Assembly (NCBI GenBank): GCA_025517565.1
Contig: JAOPKD010000014.1
Location: 1 to 64,000, forward strand
Origin: Halapricum hydrolyticum
GTDB taxonomy: Archaea > Halobacteriota > Halobacteria > Halobacteriales > Haloarculaceae
Reading direction: 5' to 3'
Length of the DNA stretch: 64,000 bases
The first letter of the stretch is position 1; the number at the start of each line of letters is the position of its first letter. Position numbers and translations under genes: made by a program. A model generated the notes under the pieces. It made no database searches and had not been told where the DNA came from. It was given only the letters and a program-made list of their open reading frames with translations. Below, in pieces: positions 40,465 through 48,739 of the stretch.

Positions 40465-41055
40465 ATGTACGTCGGACGATTCGTGATCGTCGGGCCCGAG
40501 GTCGGCGCCTATCGCGTCTCCTCGCGCTCGTTTCCAAATCGCCAGGCCGTCGACCGCGACGGCACGATTACGATCGAACCCACGCCGGACGCACCGCCGT
40601 CGGACAACCCCTACATCTCCTACAACGGGCTTCGCGTGACCGACCGGGGAGCGGTCGTCGGCAACGGCAGCCACGTCGACCCCATCGCCGAGAAACTGCA
40701 ACTTGGCTATCCCGCCCGGGACGCGCTGGCCGAACCGCTGCTGGCGCTCGATTTCGAGAAAGACGACTACGACACCCCGCGGATCGCCGGTATCGTCGGG
40801 CTGGACGACGACCCCACGGCCGAGGACGCCGTGATCGGAACAGTCCGCCGGGACGCCCTGCTCGTCGAGGACGTCACTGAGCCGACGCTGGTTGCGACCT
40901 ACGAGAAAGACAGTCCCGAAGCGTTCGCCTTCGAGGCGGGCGACGCCGCCGAGGCCGCCCGCGAGGCCTACGACCTGGACTTCGAGCACGCCGTCTGTGC
41001 GGCGGGCGTCGCCGTCGACGGTGACGGCTTCGAGACGGCTATCGTCAACGAGTAG
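40465..41055 (+). CDS. purO: Archaeal IMP cyclohydrolase PurO
   Basis: This enzyme closes the ring in the last step of purine synthesis, FAICAR to IMP. PurO is the archaea-specific form that replaces the bacterial PurH domain. The 196-residue protein starts [20 protein letters not shown] and contains the Ntn-hydrolase-like core with [11 protein letters not shown] and [12 protein letters not shown]. The ATG at 40465 is chosen because homology starts there. An ATG nine codons earlier is possible. Confidence 0.93.
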   Translation: MYVGRFVIVGPEVGAYRVSSRSFPNRQAVDRDGTITIEPTPDAPPSDNPYISYNGLRVTDRGAVVGNGSHVDPIAEKLQLGYPARDALAEPLLALDFEKDDYDTPRIAGIVGLDDDPTAEDAVIGTVRRDALLVEDVTEPTLVATYEKDSPEAFAFEAGDAAEAAREAYDLDFEHAVCAAGVAVDGDGFETAIVNE

Positions 41056-41064
41056 CGTTCCGAG

Positions 41065-42075
41065 TCAGGCTCGCGTTTCCGCCGGCAGCGACGCCAGGAA
41101 ATGCGAGAGGTGCAGGCGTTCGTCGGTCCCCTCGACCAGATCGAAGTCGATCTCGCCGGCGAGCCGGTGGACCCGGGCGAGTCGTCGGCCGGTGTAGCGC
41201 GATTGCGCAGTCCGGAGAATCGCCTCCATCAACTCGGCGCCGCTGTACCCCTCGTCGACGAGCAGGTCGTCGAGCGTCGAGCGGGCGTCGTCGAAGCGTC
41301 CCTCCTCGGCGGCGGCGAGCATCGCCTCGACCTCGTCGTCGGCCTCGATGTCGCCCAGGACCTCGTACGCCGTGTTCATCGTTATCTCGCCTTCGGCTTC
41401 GGCGGTCGTCTGTGCGCTCAGCACGGCCGTTCGGATGTCGCCGTTCGCGTAGCCAGCGACGTATTCCAGCCCCTCCTCGTCGTAGGCGACGCCCTCCGCG
41501 TCGACGATCCGTTCGAGGACGGAGACGAGTTCCTCGTGGGTCGGCGCGCGCACGGGAATGGGGAAACAGCGCGAGCGGATCGGCGCGATCAGGGTGCTCG
41601 GCTGGCGCGTCGCGATGACGAACTGCGTCGCCTCGTAGTACTGCTCCATGACCCGACGGAGCGCCTGCTGGAAGTCCTCGCGCATCGACTCGGCGTTGTC
41701 CAGCAGGATCGTCTTGTAGCTCCCGCCGACGGGCGTGTAACTGGCGGACTCTTTGAGCACGTAGTTTATCATCTCCCGCTTGGGAAGGTTGCTCTTGCCG
41801 GAGAGAAACGACCGAAAGCGGGGGTCGTTTTTGATCTCCGTCTTCGAGCGATCGAAGAAGTCAGCGACGTTGAGTTCGATGAAGTCGTTCTCGGCCCCCT
41901 CGTGTACCTCGGCTGCGAGCGCTCTGACGGCGGCGGTCTTGCCGGCCCCCTTCGGTCCGTGGACGAAGAGGTTCATCGGCTCCTCGCGAGCGCGTCCCAG
42001 TCGCTCTCGCACCGTCTGCTGGGGCAGGTCGTCGATCGCCGGCGCGTGCGTCTCGGTCCACAGCGGCCCGTCCAT
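41065..42075 (-). CDS. rfcC: Replication factor C small-subunit-like clamp loader
   Basis: A 336-residue AAA+ ATPase that loads the PCNA clamp. Walker A is HGPKGAGKTAAV at 39-50. The Walker B region reads ILLDNAES rather than the usual DEAD, so this is an atypical subunit. The sensor/SRC-like segment reads IRSRCFPIPV. A collar domain fills the C-terminal third. Haloarchaea have two small subunits plus a large one, and this looks like the second (rfcC). The ATG at 42075 is used, as the upstream extension has no homology. Confidence 0.87.
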   Translation of the reverse strand: MDGPLWTETHAPAIDDLPQQTVRERLGRAREEPMNLFVHGPKGAGKTAAVRALAAEVHEGAENDFIELNVADFFDRSKTEIKNDPRFRSFLSGKSNLPKREMINYVLKESASYTPVGGSYKTILLDNAESMREDFQQALRRVMEQYYEATQFVIATRQPSTLIAPIRSRCFPIPVRAPTHEELVSVLERIVDAEGVAYDEEGLEYVAGYANGDIRTAVLSAQTTAEAEGEITMNTAYEVLGDIEADDEVEAMLAAAEEGRFDDARSTLDDLLVDEGYSGAELMEAILRTAQSRYTGRRLARVHRLAGEIDFDLVEGTDERLHLSHFLASLPAETRA

Positions 42076-42267
42076 CGGATCGACGTAGACGGGCGGCGTT
42101 GAAGTATCCTGCGAGCGACGAGCGCTGATAGCGACCGGTGTCAGTCCCCTCCGTATCGACCGCACGACTGGTGTGGTCGTACCGGTAAATCGCTACAGCG
42201 GTCACTCTGTGACAGCCAGTGGGGCGAGTCGAAGAGAGTATGAACCAGCCAACCCACGTGACGACCA

Positions 42268-42819
42268 ATGAGTGCCGACGAGACCCACAAGAACGCAGAG
42301 CAGGACGTCATCGCGGTCGACGCTGACGACAACGAGCAAGGCCTGGTCAACCGGCTGGACGCCCACACCGGCGACGGGATCCGCCACCGCGCCTTCACTG
42401 CGCTGTTGTTCGATGGGGACGGGAACGTCCTGCTGGCCCAGCGCGCCCCCGAAAAGCGGCTGTGGAACACGTTCTGGGACGGGACGGTCGCCTCCCACCC
42501 CCGGGAGGGACAGACCCAGGAGGAGGCGACGGAGATCCGTCTGGAGGAAGAACTCGGGGTCACGCCGGACCAGTACGAGAACCTGCGGGTCACGGATCGG
42601 TTCGAGTACAAGCGGTACTTCGAGAACGCGGGCGTCGAACACGAGGTCTGTACGGTGCTGCAGGCGACCCTGACCGACACGACCCTGGATCCCGACCCCG
42701 AAGAGGTCGCCGGCCTGCTGTGGGTGCCCTACGAGCGCCTACAGGAAAACCCCGAGCAGTACCGCCAGCTCCGGCTCTGCCCCTGGTTCGAAATCGCGAT
42801 GCGTCGGGACTCAGAGTAG
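42268..42819 (+). CDS. idi: Isopentenyl-diphosphate delta-isomerase type 1
   Basis: This enzyme interconverts IPP and DMAPP for the isoprenoid ether lipids of the archaeal membrane. The 183-residue Nudix-fold protein shows LLAQRAPEKRLWNTFWDGTVASHP (read as two motifs around the Nudix box), the catalytic Cys replaced by Trp/Gly context WDGTVASHP, EEATEIRLEEELGV as the Nudix helix, and VCTVLQATL further on. A catalytic Cys at the standard N-terminal place is not obvious. The family assignment is still clear. Confidence 0.85.
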   Translation: MSADETHKNAEQDVIAVDADDNEQGLVNRLDAHTGDGIRHRAFTALLFDGDGNVLLAQRAPEKRLWNTFWDGTVASHPREGQTQEEATEIRLEEELGVTPDQYENLRVTDRFEYKRYFENAGVEHEVCTVLQATLTDTTLDPDPEEVAGLLWVPYERLQENPEQYRQLRLCPWFEIAMRRDSE

Positions 42820-42870
42820 CGATAGTTTCTTTCGGCCGGCTCGACGAGGGGACGGGGCGACCTGCTGCGT

Positions 42871-43581
42871 TCAAACGAGTCGCCACTCGGTCGTGTCCTC
42901 GTCGGCGGATGCGTCGACAGGCTCGATCACGTCGCGTCGGTCCATCTCTTTGAGAACCTCACCGAGTCGGTCGGGCTGGGCGATCTCCATCTCGATGCGT
43001 TCGATCCCGTGATACTCCCGCAAAGCCGTGCGGATGTCGTCCCGGTCGAAGGCCTCGGCATCCGACTTCTCCATCACGCCCGAGATGAGATCCACCATGT
43101 CCTCGATGAAGTTCCAGGGGTAGACGATCCAGGCCCACTGTTCGAGGCGTTCGCCGACGAAGTCCGGTTCGAAATCGCTGGTGCCGAGCAGCTGCAGAGT
43201 CGCCGTCCGTACCGCGCCGGGGTCGCGCTCGCGGACGTACTCGGCGGCGTGGGCCATCGACTGGCCGGTGTCGGCGATGTCGTCGACGATCAGGACGTCC
43301 TTGCCCTCGACGGAGCCTTCCGGCATCGGGTAGCGCACCTCGGGCTCGTCGCCTTTTGCGGCGGCACCGACGTAGTGTTCGATCTTCAGGCTCGTCAGGT
43401 CGTCGAGACCGAGGAAATCACAGAGCGTGCGACCGGCGAACCAGCCGCCGCGAGCCAGCGCGACGACGACGTCCGGCTCGAAGTCGTCGGCCTTGACTTC
43501 GTCGCTGACCTCGCGCGTGAGGCCGTAGATGTACTCCCAGTTCGTGATCGTGCAGGGGAACTCCTCCGGCAGATCGCTCAT
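42871..43581 (-). CDS. Phosphoribosyltransferase with C-terminal extension
   Basis: A 236-residue type I PRTase. The PRPP-binding loop VLIVDDIADTGQSMAHAAEY is diagnostic, preceded by VALARGGWFAGRTLCDFLG. Such archaeal enzymes salvage hypoxanthine, guanine or xanthine. The last 90 residues form an additional helical domain including WAWIVYPWNFIEDMVDL, common in haloarchaeal members. The ATG at 43581 gives the expected N-terminus. A far longer open frame upstream is antisense to PhzF. Confidence 0.87.
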   Translation of the reverse strand: MSDLPEEFPCTITNWEYIYGLTREVSDEVKADDFEPDVVVALARGGWFAGRTLCDFLGLDDLTSLKIEHYVGAAAKGDEPEVRYPMPEGSVEGKDVLIVDDIADTGQSMAHAAEYVRERDPGAVRTATLQLLGTSDFEPDFVGERLEQWAWIVYPWNFIEDMVDLISGVMEKSDAEAFDRDDIRTALREYHGIERIEMEIAQPDRLGEVLKEMDRRDVIEPVDASADEDTTEWRLV

Positions 43582-43683
43582 CCGGTGTTCACCGTCCGAA
43601 CGATTGGACCGACCGGCTATTAACCCGGCGGGTTCGGGCCAGAACGCCAAACCGTTAACCTGCCGGCCCACGCACCGACAGCC

Positions 43684-44574
43684 ATGGACACTCGCGACGC
43701 TTATCTCGTCGACGCGTTCACCGACACACCGACCGACGGCAATCCCGCTGGCGTCGTCCCTGAGGCCGACGACCTCGACGCTGACCAGATGGGGGCGCTG
43801 GCGAACGAACTCGGCGCGAGCGAGACCGCGTTCGTCCGCGAGAGCGACGTCGCCGACCGACAGCTCCGGTATTTCACTCCCGAGACGGAGGTCGATCTCT
43901 GCGGGCACGCGACGATCGCGAGCCACGCGCTGCTGTCCGAGCGGGGCGTGATCGAGGCCGGCGAACACACCGTCGAGACCGAGGCCGGGGTGCTCGACGT
44001 TTCGATCGGCGAGGACGGGATCGTCTGGATGACCCAGAACGACCCGACTGTGACCGAACTCGACGTCGATACCAAGCGGGTGGCCGACGCGCTGGGCACC
44101 GACGCCGAGTCGATCAGAGCCGTGGGGCTCCCGATCGCGCGGACCTCGACCGGACTGCCTTTCCTCGCGGTGCCGGTCGAGTACTTCTCGGATCTCTCGG
44201 GGATGGAACCCGACATGCGAGCTATCGAGTTGCTGTCCGAAGCGCACGACGTGACCGGGATCTATGCGTTCACCTTCGATACCCTCGAAGGCGAGTCGAC
44301 GCTGCACGGGCGGATGTTCGCTCCCAGCGCGGGCGTCGAGGAAGACCCGGTCACGGGAACGGCGAGCGGCGCAGTCGGAGCCTACCTCGACCGGCTGGGC
44401 GCGCTGGACGAGACCGCCGCGATGACCTTCGAGCAGGGGCACTTCCTGAACCGGCCCGGGACCGTCTCGGTCAGCATCGGAGCCGAGGTCAAGGTCGGCG
44501 GACGAGCCGTCACGACGCTCGAGGGGACGATCGTCGTCCCCGAGAGCGACGAGGACGAGATCATCGAGGTGTGA
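43684..44574 (+). CDS. PhzF-family isomerase/epimerase
   Basis: A 296-residue protein of the PhzF/diaminopimelate epimerase-like fold. Signatures are VDAFTDTPTDGNPAGVV with the catalytic Glu in ELGASETAFV, the FTPETEVDLCGHATIASHA motif (read as two halves) and DPVTGTASGAVGAYL. Its reaction is unknown, as most PhzF proteins have no assigned substrate. It is divergent from the phosphoribosyltransferase gene. Confidence 0.9.
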   Translation: MDTRDAYLVDAFTDTPTDGNPAGVVPEADDLDADQMGALANELGASETAFVRESDVADRQLRYFTPETEVDLCGHATIASHALLSERGVIEAGEHTVETEAGVLDVSIGEDGIVWMTQNDPTVTELDVDTKRVADALGTDAESIRAVGLPIARTSTGLPFLAVPVEYFSDLSGMEPDMRAIELLSEAHDVTGIYAFTFDTLEGESTLHGRMFAPSAGVEEDPVTGTASGAVGAYLDRLGALDETAAMTFEQGHFLNRPGTVSVSIGAEVKVGGRAVTTLEGTIVVPESDEDEIIEV

Positions 44575-44625
44575 GAGTCCAGCGAACGTGGCGCCGGTCG
44601 TGATTGCGTGGGCGTGTACTGATCA

Positions 44626-44697
44626 GGATCAAGTGGACGCGACCCGTGCCTGGATCGAATCGACGTACTGCTCGCCCGGATCAAGTGGACGCGACCC
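44626..44697. repeat. 20-bp direct repeat pair
   Basis: GGATCAAGTGGACGCGACCC occurs at 44626-44645 and again, identical, at 44678-44697, 52 bp apart, in the gap between phzF and mfnA. It may be a regulator-binding pair, a duplication, or the scar of a lost element. Confidence 0.6.
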
Positions 44698-44782
44698 CAG
44701 TTCGGAATCCTCAACGGTTTATCGGCCGAAATCGACCGATAGCGCAACTCCTATACGGAAGAAAGACAAATAGGACGTCAGC

Positions 44783-45838
44783 ATGCAGCGGCTCGAGTCG
44801 GCGCCGCAGGATTTCGATCGGGTGCTGTCCTCGATGTGCACCGAACCACATCCGGCGGCCCGACAGGCAGCGGAACGCTTTCTCGCGACCAATCCGGGCG
44901 ACCCGGAGACCTACCAGACGGTTGCCGATCTAGAACGTGACGCGGTCGAGTTGCTCGGGACGGTGACCGGCTTGCCCGAACCAGCTGGCTACGTCACGAG
45001 CGGCGGGACCGAGGCGAACATTCAGGCCGTGCGGATCGCGCGCAACCGCGCCGACACCGACGACCCGAACGTCGTCGTCCCGACCCACGCCCACTTCAGC
45101 TTCTGGAAGGCAGCCGATCTTCTGGGAGTCGAACTCCGAACCGCGCCGGCACGCGACCACCGCGCGGATACCGACGCGATGGCCGAGTTGATCGATGCCG
45201 ATACCGTGCTCGTGGTCGGCGTCGCGGGATCGACCGAGTACGGGTACGTCGATCCGATCCCGGGCCTGGCAGAGCTGGCCCACGACGCCGACGCGCTCTT
45301 TCACGTTGATGCCGCCTGGGGTGGGTTCTATCTCCCCTTCAGTGACCACCGGTGGCACTTCGGCCACGCCGACGTCGACACGATGACGATCGACCCGCAC
45401 AAGGTCGGTCAGGCCGCGGTGCCCGCGGGCGGACTCCTCGCGCGGTCGCCGGAGCTGCTGGACGAACTGGCAATCGACACGCCCTATCTCGAATCGACCA
45501 AGCAGGTCACGCTGACCGGCACGCGCTCGGGAGCGGGCGTCGCCAGCGCCGTCGCAGCCATGGAGGCGCTGTGGCCCGAGGGGTATCGCGAGCAGTACCG
45601 CCGTTCGATGGACAACGCCCGGTGGCTCGCGGACGAACTGGCCGAGCGAGGCTACGACGTCGTCGAACCGGAGCTGCCGCTGGTCGCCGCGGACGTCTCA
45701 CAGCCGCTGGTCGAGAAACTCCGCGATCGGGGCTGGCGCGTCGCCAGGACCGGTGCCGACGAGCTTCGCGTGGTCTGTATGCCCCACGTCACGCGGTCGA
45801 TGTTACGGTCGTTCGTCGCCGATCTCGACTGGTACTAG
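44783..45838 (+). CDS. mfnA: Tyrosine/aspartate decarboxylase MfnA
   Basis: A 351-residue PLP-dependent group II decarboxylase. In haloarchaea it is expected to make beta-alanine from aspartate for coenzyme A synthesis, and in methanogens it makes tyramine for methanofuran. Visible are [33 protein letters not shown] and the PLP-lysine motif [13 protein letters not shown]. The ATG at 44783 gives the normal family length. The direct repeats lie in its upstream region. Confidence 0.92.
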   Translation: MQRLESAPQDFDRVLSSMCTEPHPAARQAAERFLATNPGDPETYQTVADLERDAVELLGTVTGLPEPAGYVTSGGTEANIQAVRIARNRADTDDPNVVVPTHAHFSFWKAADLLGVELRTAPARDHRADTDAMAELIDADTVLVVGVAGSTEYGYVDPIPGLAELAHDADALFHVDAAWGGFYLPFSDHRWHFGHADVDTMTIDPHKVGQAAVPAGGLLARSPELLDELAIDTPYLESTKQVTLTGTRSGAGVASAVAAMEALWPEGYREQYRRSMDNARWLADELAERGYDVVEPELPLVAADVSQPLVEKLRDRGWRVARTGADELRVVCMPHVTRSMLRSFVADLDWY

Positions 45839-45907
45839 CGACAGACCCGCGAAACCGGCCGCCGCTGGTGGTCCGAAACCGATACGTTTTACGTCCAACC
45901 ACACCCA

Positions 45908-46483
45908 GTGCTCACCGTGCCCGTCGAACTGGTCCCCGTCCTCGATAGCGGTATGATTGAGGGGTTCTACACGGCTATCGAGGGGGCGGTCAGAACCGCG
46001 ACGGGGCCGGTCGGACTCGTTCTGATCGGAATCTACTCGTTTCTGATCGCGTTCGTGCTCCCGTTGCCCAGCGAGATCGTTCTCGCCCCTGCGAGCCACC
46101 TGAACCTCGGACTGCCGACGGAAGCGAACCTGGCGCTGATCGTCCTCGCGAGCGGGCTCGGCAAGGCAGCTGGCAGCGTCTTCGCGTTCCACATCGGCCA
46201 GGAAGCCAAACGGTCGGGACCGGTCATCAGGCTCGTCCGACAGTCGCGATTCGACGTGGTGAGCTGGTCGGAAAAGAAGGCTGTTCGACTCGCCCAGGAG
46301 TACGGGTACATCGGGCTTGCCGCCGCACTGTCGGTGCCCGGGTTCCCCGATACGATCTCGATCTACGCGTTCTCTGTGCTCGAACGGGACTACTACCGCT
46401 TCGCCGCGGCGACGTTCGTCGGCAGCGTCGGCCGGCTCGTCGTGACGATCGCCGGCTTTGCCGGCGTGACCGCACTGCTGTGA
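45908..46483 (+). CDS. DedA/VTT-domain membrane protein
   Basis: A 191-residue SNARE-associated/VTT-type membrane protein. The pattern VLPLPSEIVLAPASHL, then GLGKAAGSVFAFHIGQEAKR and AAALSVPGFPDTISIYAFSV, is typical of DedA proteins, which move or flip lipids. The GTG at 45908 fits a leaderless start behind GTTTTACG. Starts at 45917 (GTG) or 45953 (ATG) are also possible. Confidence 0.82.
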   Translation: MLTVPVELVPVLDSGMIEGFYTAIEGAVRTATGPVGLVLIGIYSFLIAFVLPLPSEIVLAPASHLNLGLPTEANLALIVLASGLGKAAGSVFAFHIGQEAKRSGPVIRLVRQSRFDVVSWSEKKAVRLAQEYGYIGLAAALSVPGFPDTISIYAFSVLERDYYRFAAATFVGSVGRLVVTIAGFAGVTALL

Positions 46484-46560
46484 CGGCCGGAACGGCAACC
46501 ACTTCGCGTGCTATCCTGTCACTCAGGTACACTTATCACCTCAGCCACCGTCTATTCAGC

Positions 46561-47235
46561 ATGCAAACACGTCGTATTTCTTCACAGTCGATACTCGGAG
46601 CACTCGTGATCGTGATCGGACTCGCGCTCTTGGCGGAGACGACGGGATACGCCGACGTCAGCGTGTTCTGGACGTACGTGCCGTCGCTGTTCGTCCTGCT
46701 GGGGTTGTTCGCGCTGGTCGCCAGCGGGTTCCGGAACGTCGTCGGGCCGGTGATCGTCGTCGCCGTCGCAAGCGCGTGGCAGCTCGTCGCCCTGGAGTAT
46801 CTCACGGCCGAGGAAGTCATCCAGCTGTGGCCGCTCGCGATCGTCCTGTTCGGCCTGTCGATCGTGTTGGGACAGTACCGCTCGCGGGTCAAGAGCGTCG
46901 ATGGATCGTACGTCACCGGACTGGGCGTGTTTGGCGGATCCGAAAAACGGGCGTCGAAACTGTTCACTGGCGGAACGCTGACGGCGCTGTTCGGCGGCGC
47001 GACGCTCGACCTGCGCGGCGCGACGCTCGAAGACCGCCCGGTGACCATCGCCGCGACGGCCGCTTTTGGCGGCGTCGACGTTATCGTCCCCCGCGAATGG
47101 AACGTCACGCTGGACGTGCTGCCGATCTTCGGCGGGGCGAGCGACGACCGGCTCCGGACGGAACACGAACACGAGGACGTCGATCTGATCGTGACTGGCT
47201 TCGCCGTTTTCGGCGGCGTCACGGTCAAGGATTGA
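46561..47235 (+). CDS. LiaF-like membrane protein
   Basis: A 224-residue protein with four N-terminal membrane helices (about 12-105, for example ILGALVIVIGLALLAE) and a C-terminal beta-helical LiaF-type domain with repeating Phe-Gly-Gly turns (LFGGATLDLRGATL, FGGVDVIVPREW, FGGASDDR, FGGVTVKD). LiaF in bacteria senses cell-envelope stress with a two-component system, but no kinase is nearby here. The ATG at 46561 is chosen. Confidence 0.87.
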   Translation: MQTRRISSQSILGALVIVIGLALLAETTGYADVSVFWTYVPSLFVLLGLFALVASGFRNVVGPVIVVAVASAWQLVALEYLTAEEVIQLWPLAIVLFGLSIVLGQYRSRVKSVDGSYVTGLGVFGGSEKRASKLFTGGTLTALFGGATLDLRGATLEDRPVTIAATAAFGGVDVIVPREWNVTLDVLPIFGGASDDRLRTEHEHEDVDLIVTGFAVFGGVTVKD

Positions 47236-47267
47236 CCGTCTGACGGGTGGACGGTCGGCAATGTCGA

Positions 47268-47765
47268 TCACGCGGATCGATCCGCTTCCGAGAGTTCCGT
47301 CCGGCTCTCGAACTTCGAGACCTCCGCTGGGTCGTGGTGTCGAACGATGACCACGTCGTAGGATCGGTCGGTCGCGATGCCACTGCCGACGCTGCTCAGC
47401 GACGTGACGATCTGCCCGGCGCTCTCGCTGCCGACGAACACCATCGACGCGTTCACGTCCTTTGCGACCCTGCGCACGCGGTTCGAGATCGTCCCGGCAG
47501 TGGGATAGCGATCGACGAGTTTCGGCTCGAAATCGGCACCCGGGGCGAGCCGCGTGACGCGCTCGTGCAACCGCGACGCGACGACTTTTTCATCCCACTC
47601 CTCGTCCGGGCCGATCCAGCCGTTCTCCCTGGCGTATCTGGTGTTTCCTTGTGGTATCACGGTGACAGCCAGTATCGGCTCGTCGAAGACGACCGCGAAC
47701 TCAGCCGCACGTATCAGCGCCGCTTCGGCGAGATCAGAGCCGTCGAACGGAACCACAAGTGTCAT
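47268..47765 (-). CDS. UspA-domain protein
   Basis: A 165-residue single UspA domain, starting MTLVVPFDGSDLAEAALIRA and ending in the nucleotide-loop-like MVFVGSESAGQIVTSLSSVG. The canonical G-x2-G-x9-G is altered here, so ATP binding is uncertain. The ATG at 47765 is used. It converges on the LiaF-like gene. Confidence 0.85.
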   Translation of the reverse strand: MTLVVPFDGSDLAEAALIRAAEFAVVFDEPILAVTVIPQGNTRYARENGWIGPDEEWDEKVVASRLHERVTRLAPGADFEPKLVDRYPTAGTISNRVRRVAKDVNASMVFVGSESAGQIVTSLSSVGSGIATDRSYDVVIVRHHDPAEVSKFESRTELSEADRSA

Positions 47766-47960
47766 ATGTAACCTATGCACATGAAAAACAAATAACCACT
47801 GTCGATTGTCAGTGGTAGATAACAGCGGTCCCGGGAGGACCGCGAGCGCGCCGTCGGAACTCTTGCCTAACTGCTCATTTGGTCAGAAATACTATCGACT
47901 AATAAGTCACTCAGAGATAAATATAAGTGTACTTATCTTTTCCCAACTCGTATCTCAGGT

Positions 47961-48563
47961 ATGGCTGACAAAAAGAACCGGGCTGGGCAACTCGGGCGAC
48001 GCAGGTTTCTCCAACTGGCATGCGTCGGTTGTACTGGCCTGACAGCCGGGTGTCTGGGCGGATCAGACGGCGAGAGCTCGCCGGGCGACGACGAATCGCC
48101 CGAATACCCGACGCTTCGGGAGACACTCGACTGGGAGCCGTCGTACGTGATGGAACTGGACGTACCGATGGGTAGCGGGACGATGGTCGTCCACGAGGGA
48201 GACACGTACACGTCGTGGGTGACGCCCAGCGGATACGAGATGGAAGCCTATCGGATCGGCACGGACGAGTATATCGTCGTTGAGGGCCAGTGTTTCATCC
48301 CGGCAGGGACCTCGACAGGTGAGTTCTTCGAACCCGAACGGCTCGTCGAGGAGTCCGGCGACGTGAGAGCGACAGGGCGCGAGACGATCGACGGGCAAGA
48401 CGTCTATCGGTTCGACGTGGACGAGGGGCGACTGTCCCTCGATACCGAGTCCGGCTATCCACGTCGGTTCGCACACGACGACGACAACGGGAGCATCGAC
48501 TTTCATTCGTGGGGAGAGACAGATCCGATCTTGCCACCGGACATGGACTGTGAGGAACAGTAG
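47961..48563 (+). CDS. Tat lipoprotein, function unknown
   Basis: A 200-residue exported protein. Twin arginines followed by Phe-Leu (GRRRFLQLAC) and the lipobox LTAGC give a Tat lipoprotein signal with a lipidated Cys near residue 31. Two further Cys lie in the signal region. The mature part is acidic and beta-rich (MVVHEGDTYTSWVTPSGYEM, then GQDVYRFDVDEGRLSL), resembling LolA/LppX-like lipid- or matrix-binding lipoproteins, but no firm family is seen. It may work with the RND transporter downstream. Confidence 0.78.
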   Translation: MADKKNRAGQLGRRRFLQLACVGCTGLTAGCLGGSDGESSPGDDESPEYPTLRETLDWEPSYVMELDVPMGSGTMVVHEGDTYTSWVTPSGYEMEAYRIGTDEYIVVEGQCFIPAGTSTGEFFEPERLVEESGDVRATGRETIDGQDVYRFDVDEGRLSLDTESGYPRRFAHDDDNGSIDFHSWGETDPILPPDMDCEEQ

Positions 48564-48739
48564 ACGACGCAACGAAATCGTCTGTTTGAGGAATTGTCAT
48601 CGCATGAAGCGCGCGAATAGACCGCTGAGACTCCGCTCCAACAAGGTATAACGCGCGTGTCAGTCACTGACCCTTCGGCAACCGGTGTATAGACCCAATA
48701 TATTTGTTGACTGTGAACACATAACAGTAGGGGGGACAG

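Noticed and set aside
43582..44442. N-terminal extension of the phosphoribosyltransferase to a 523-residue protein
   Set aside because: The extra part is antisense to the PhzF gene, and the family starts at MSDLPEEF.
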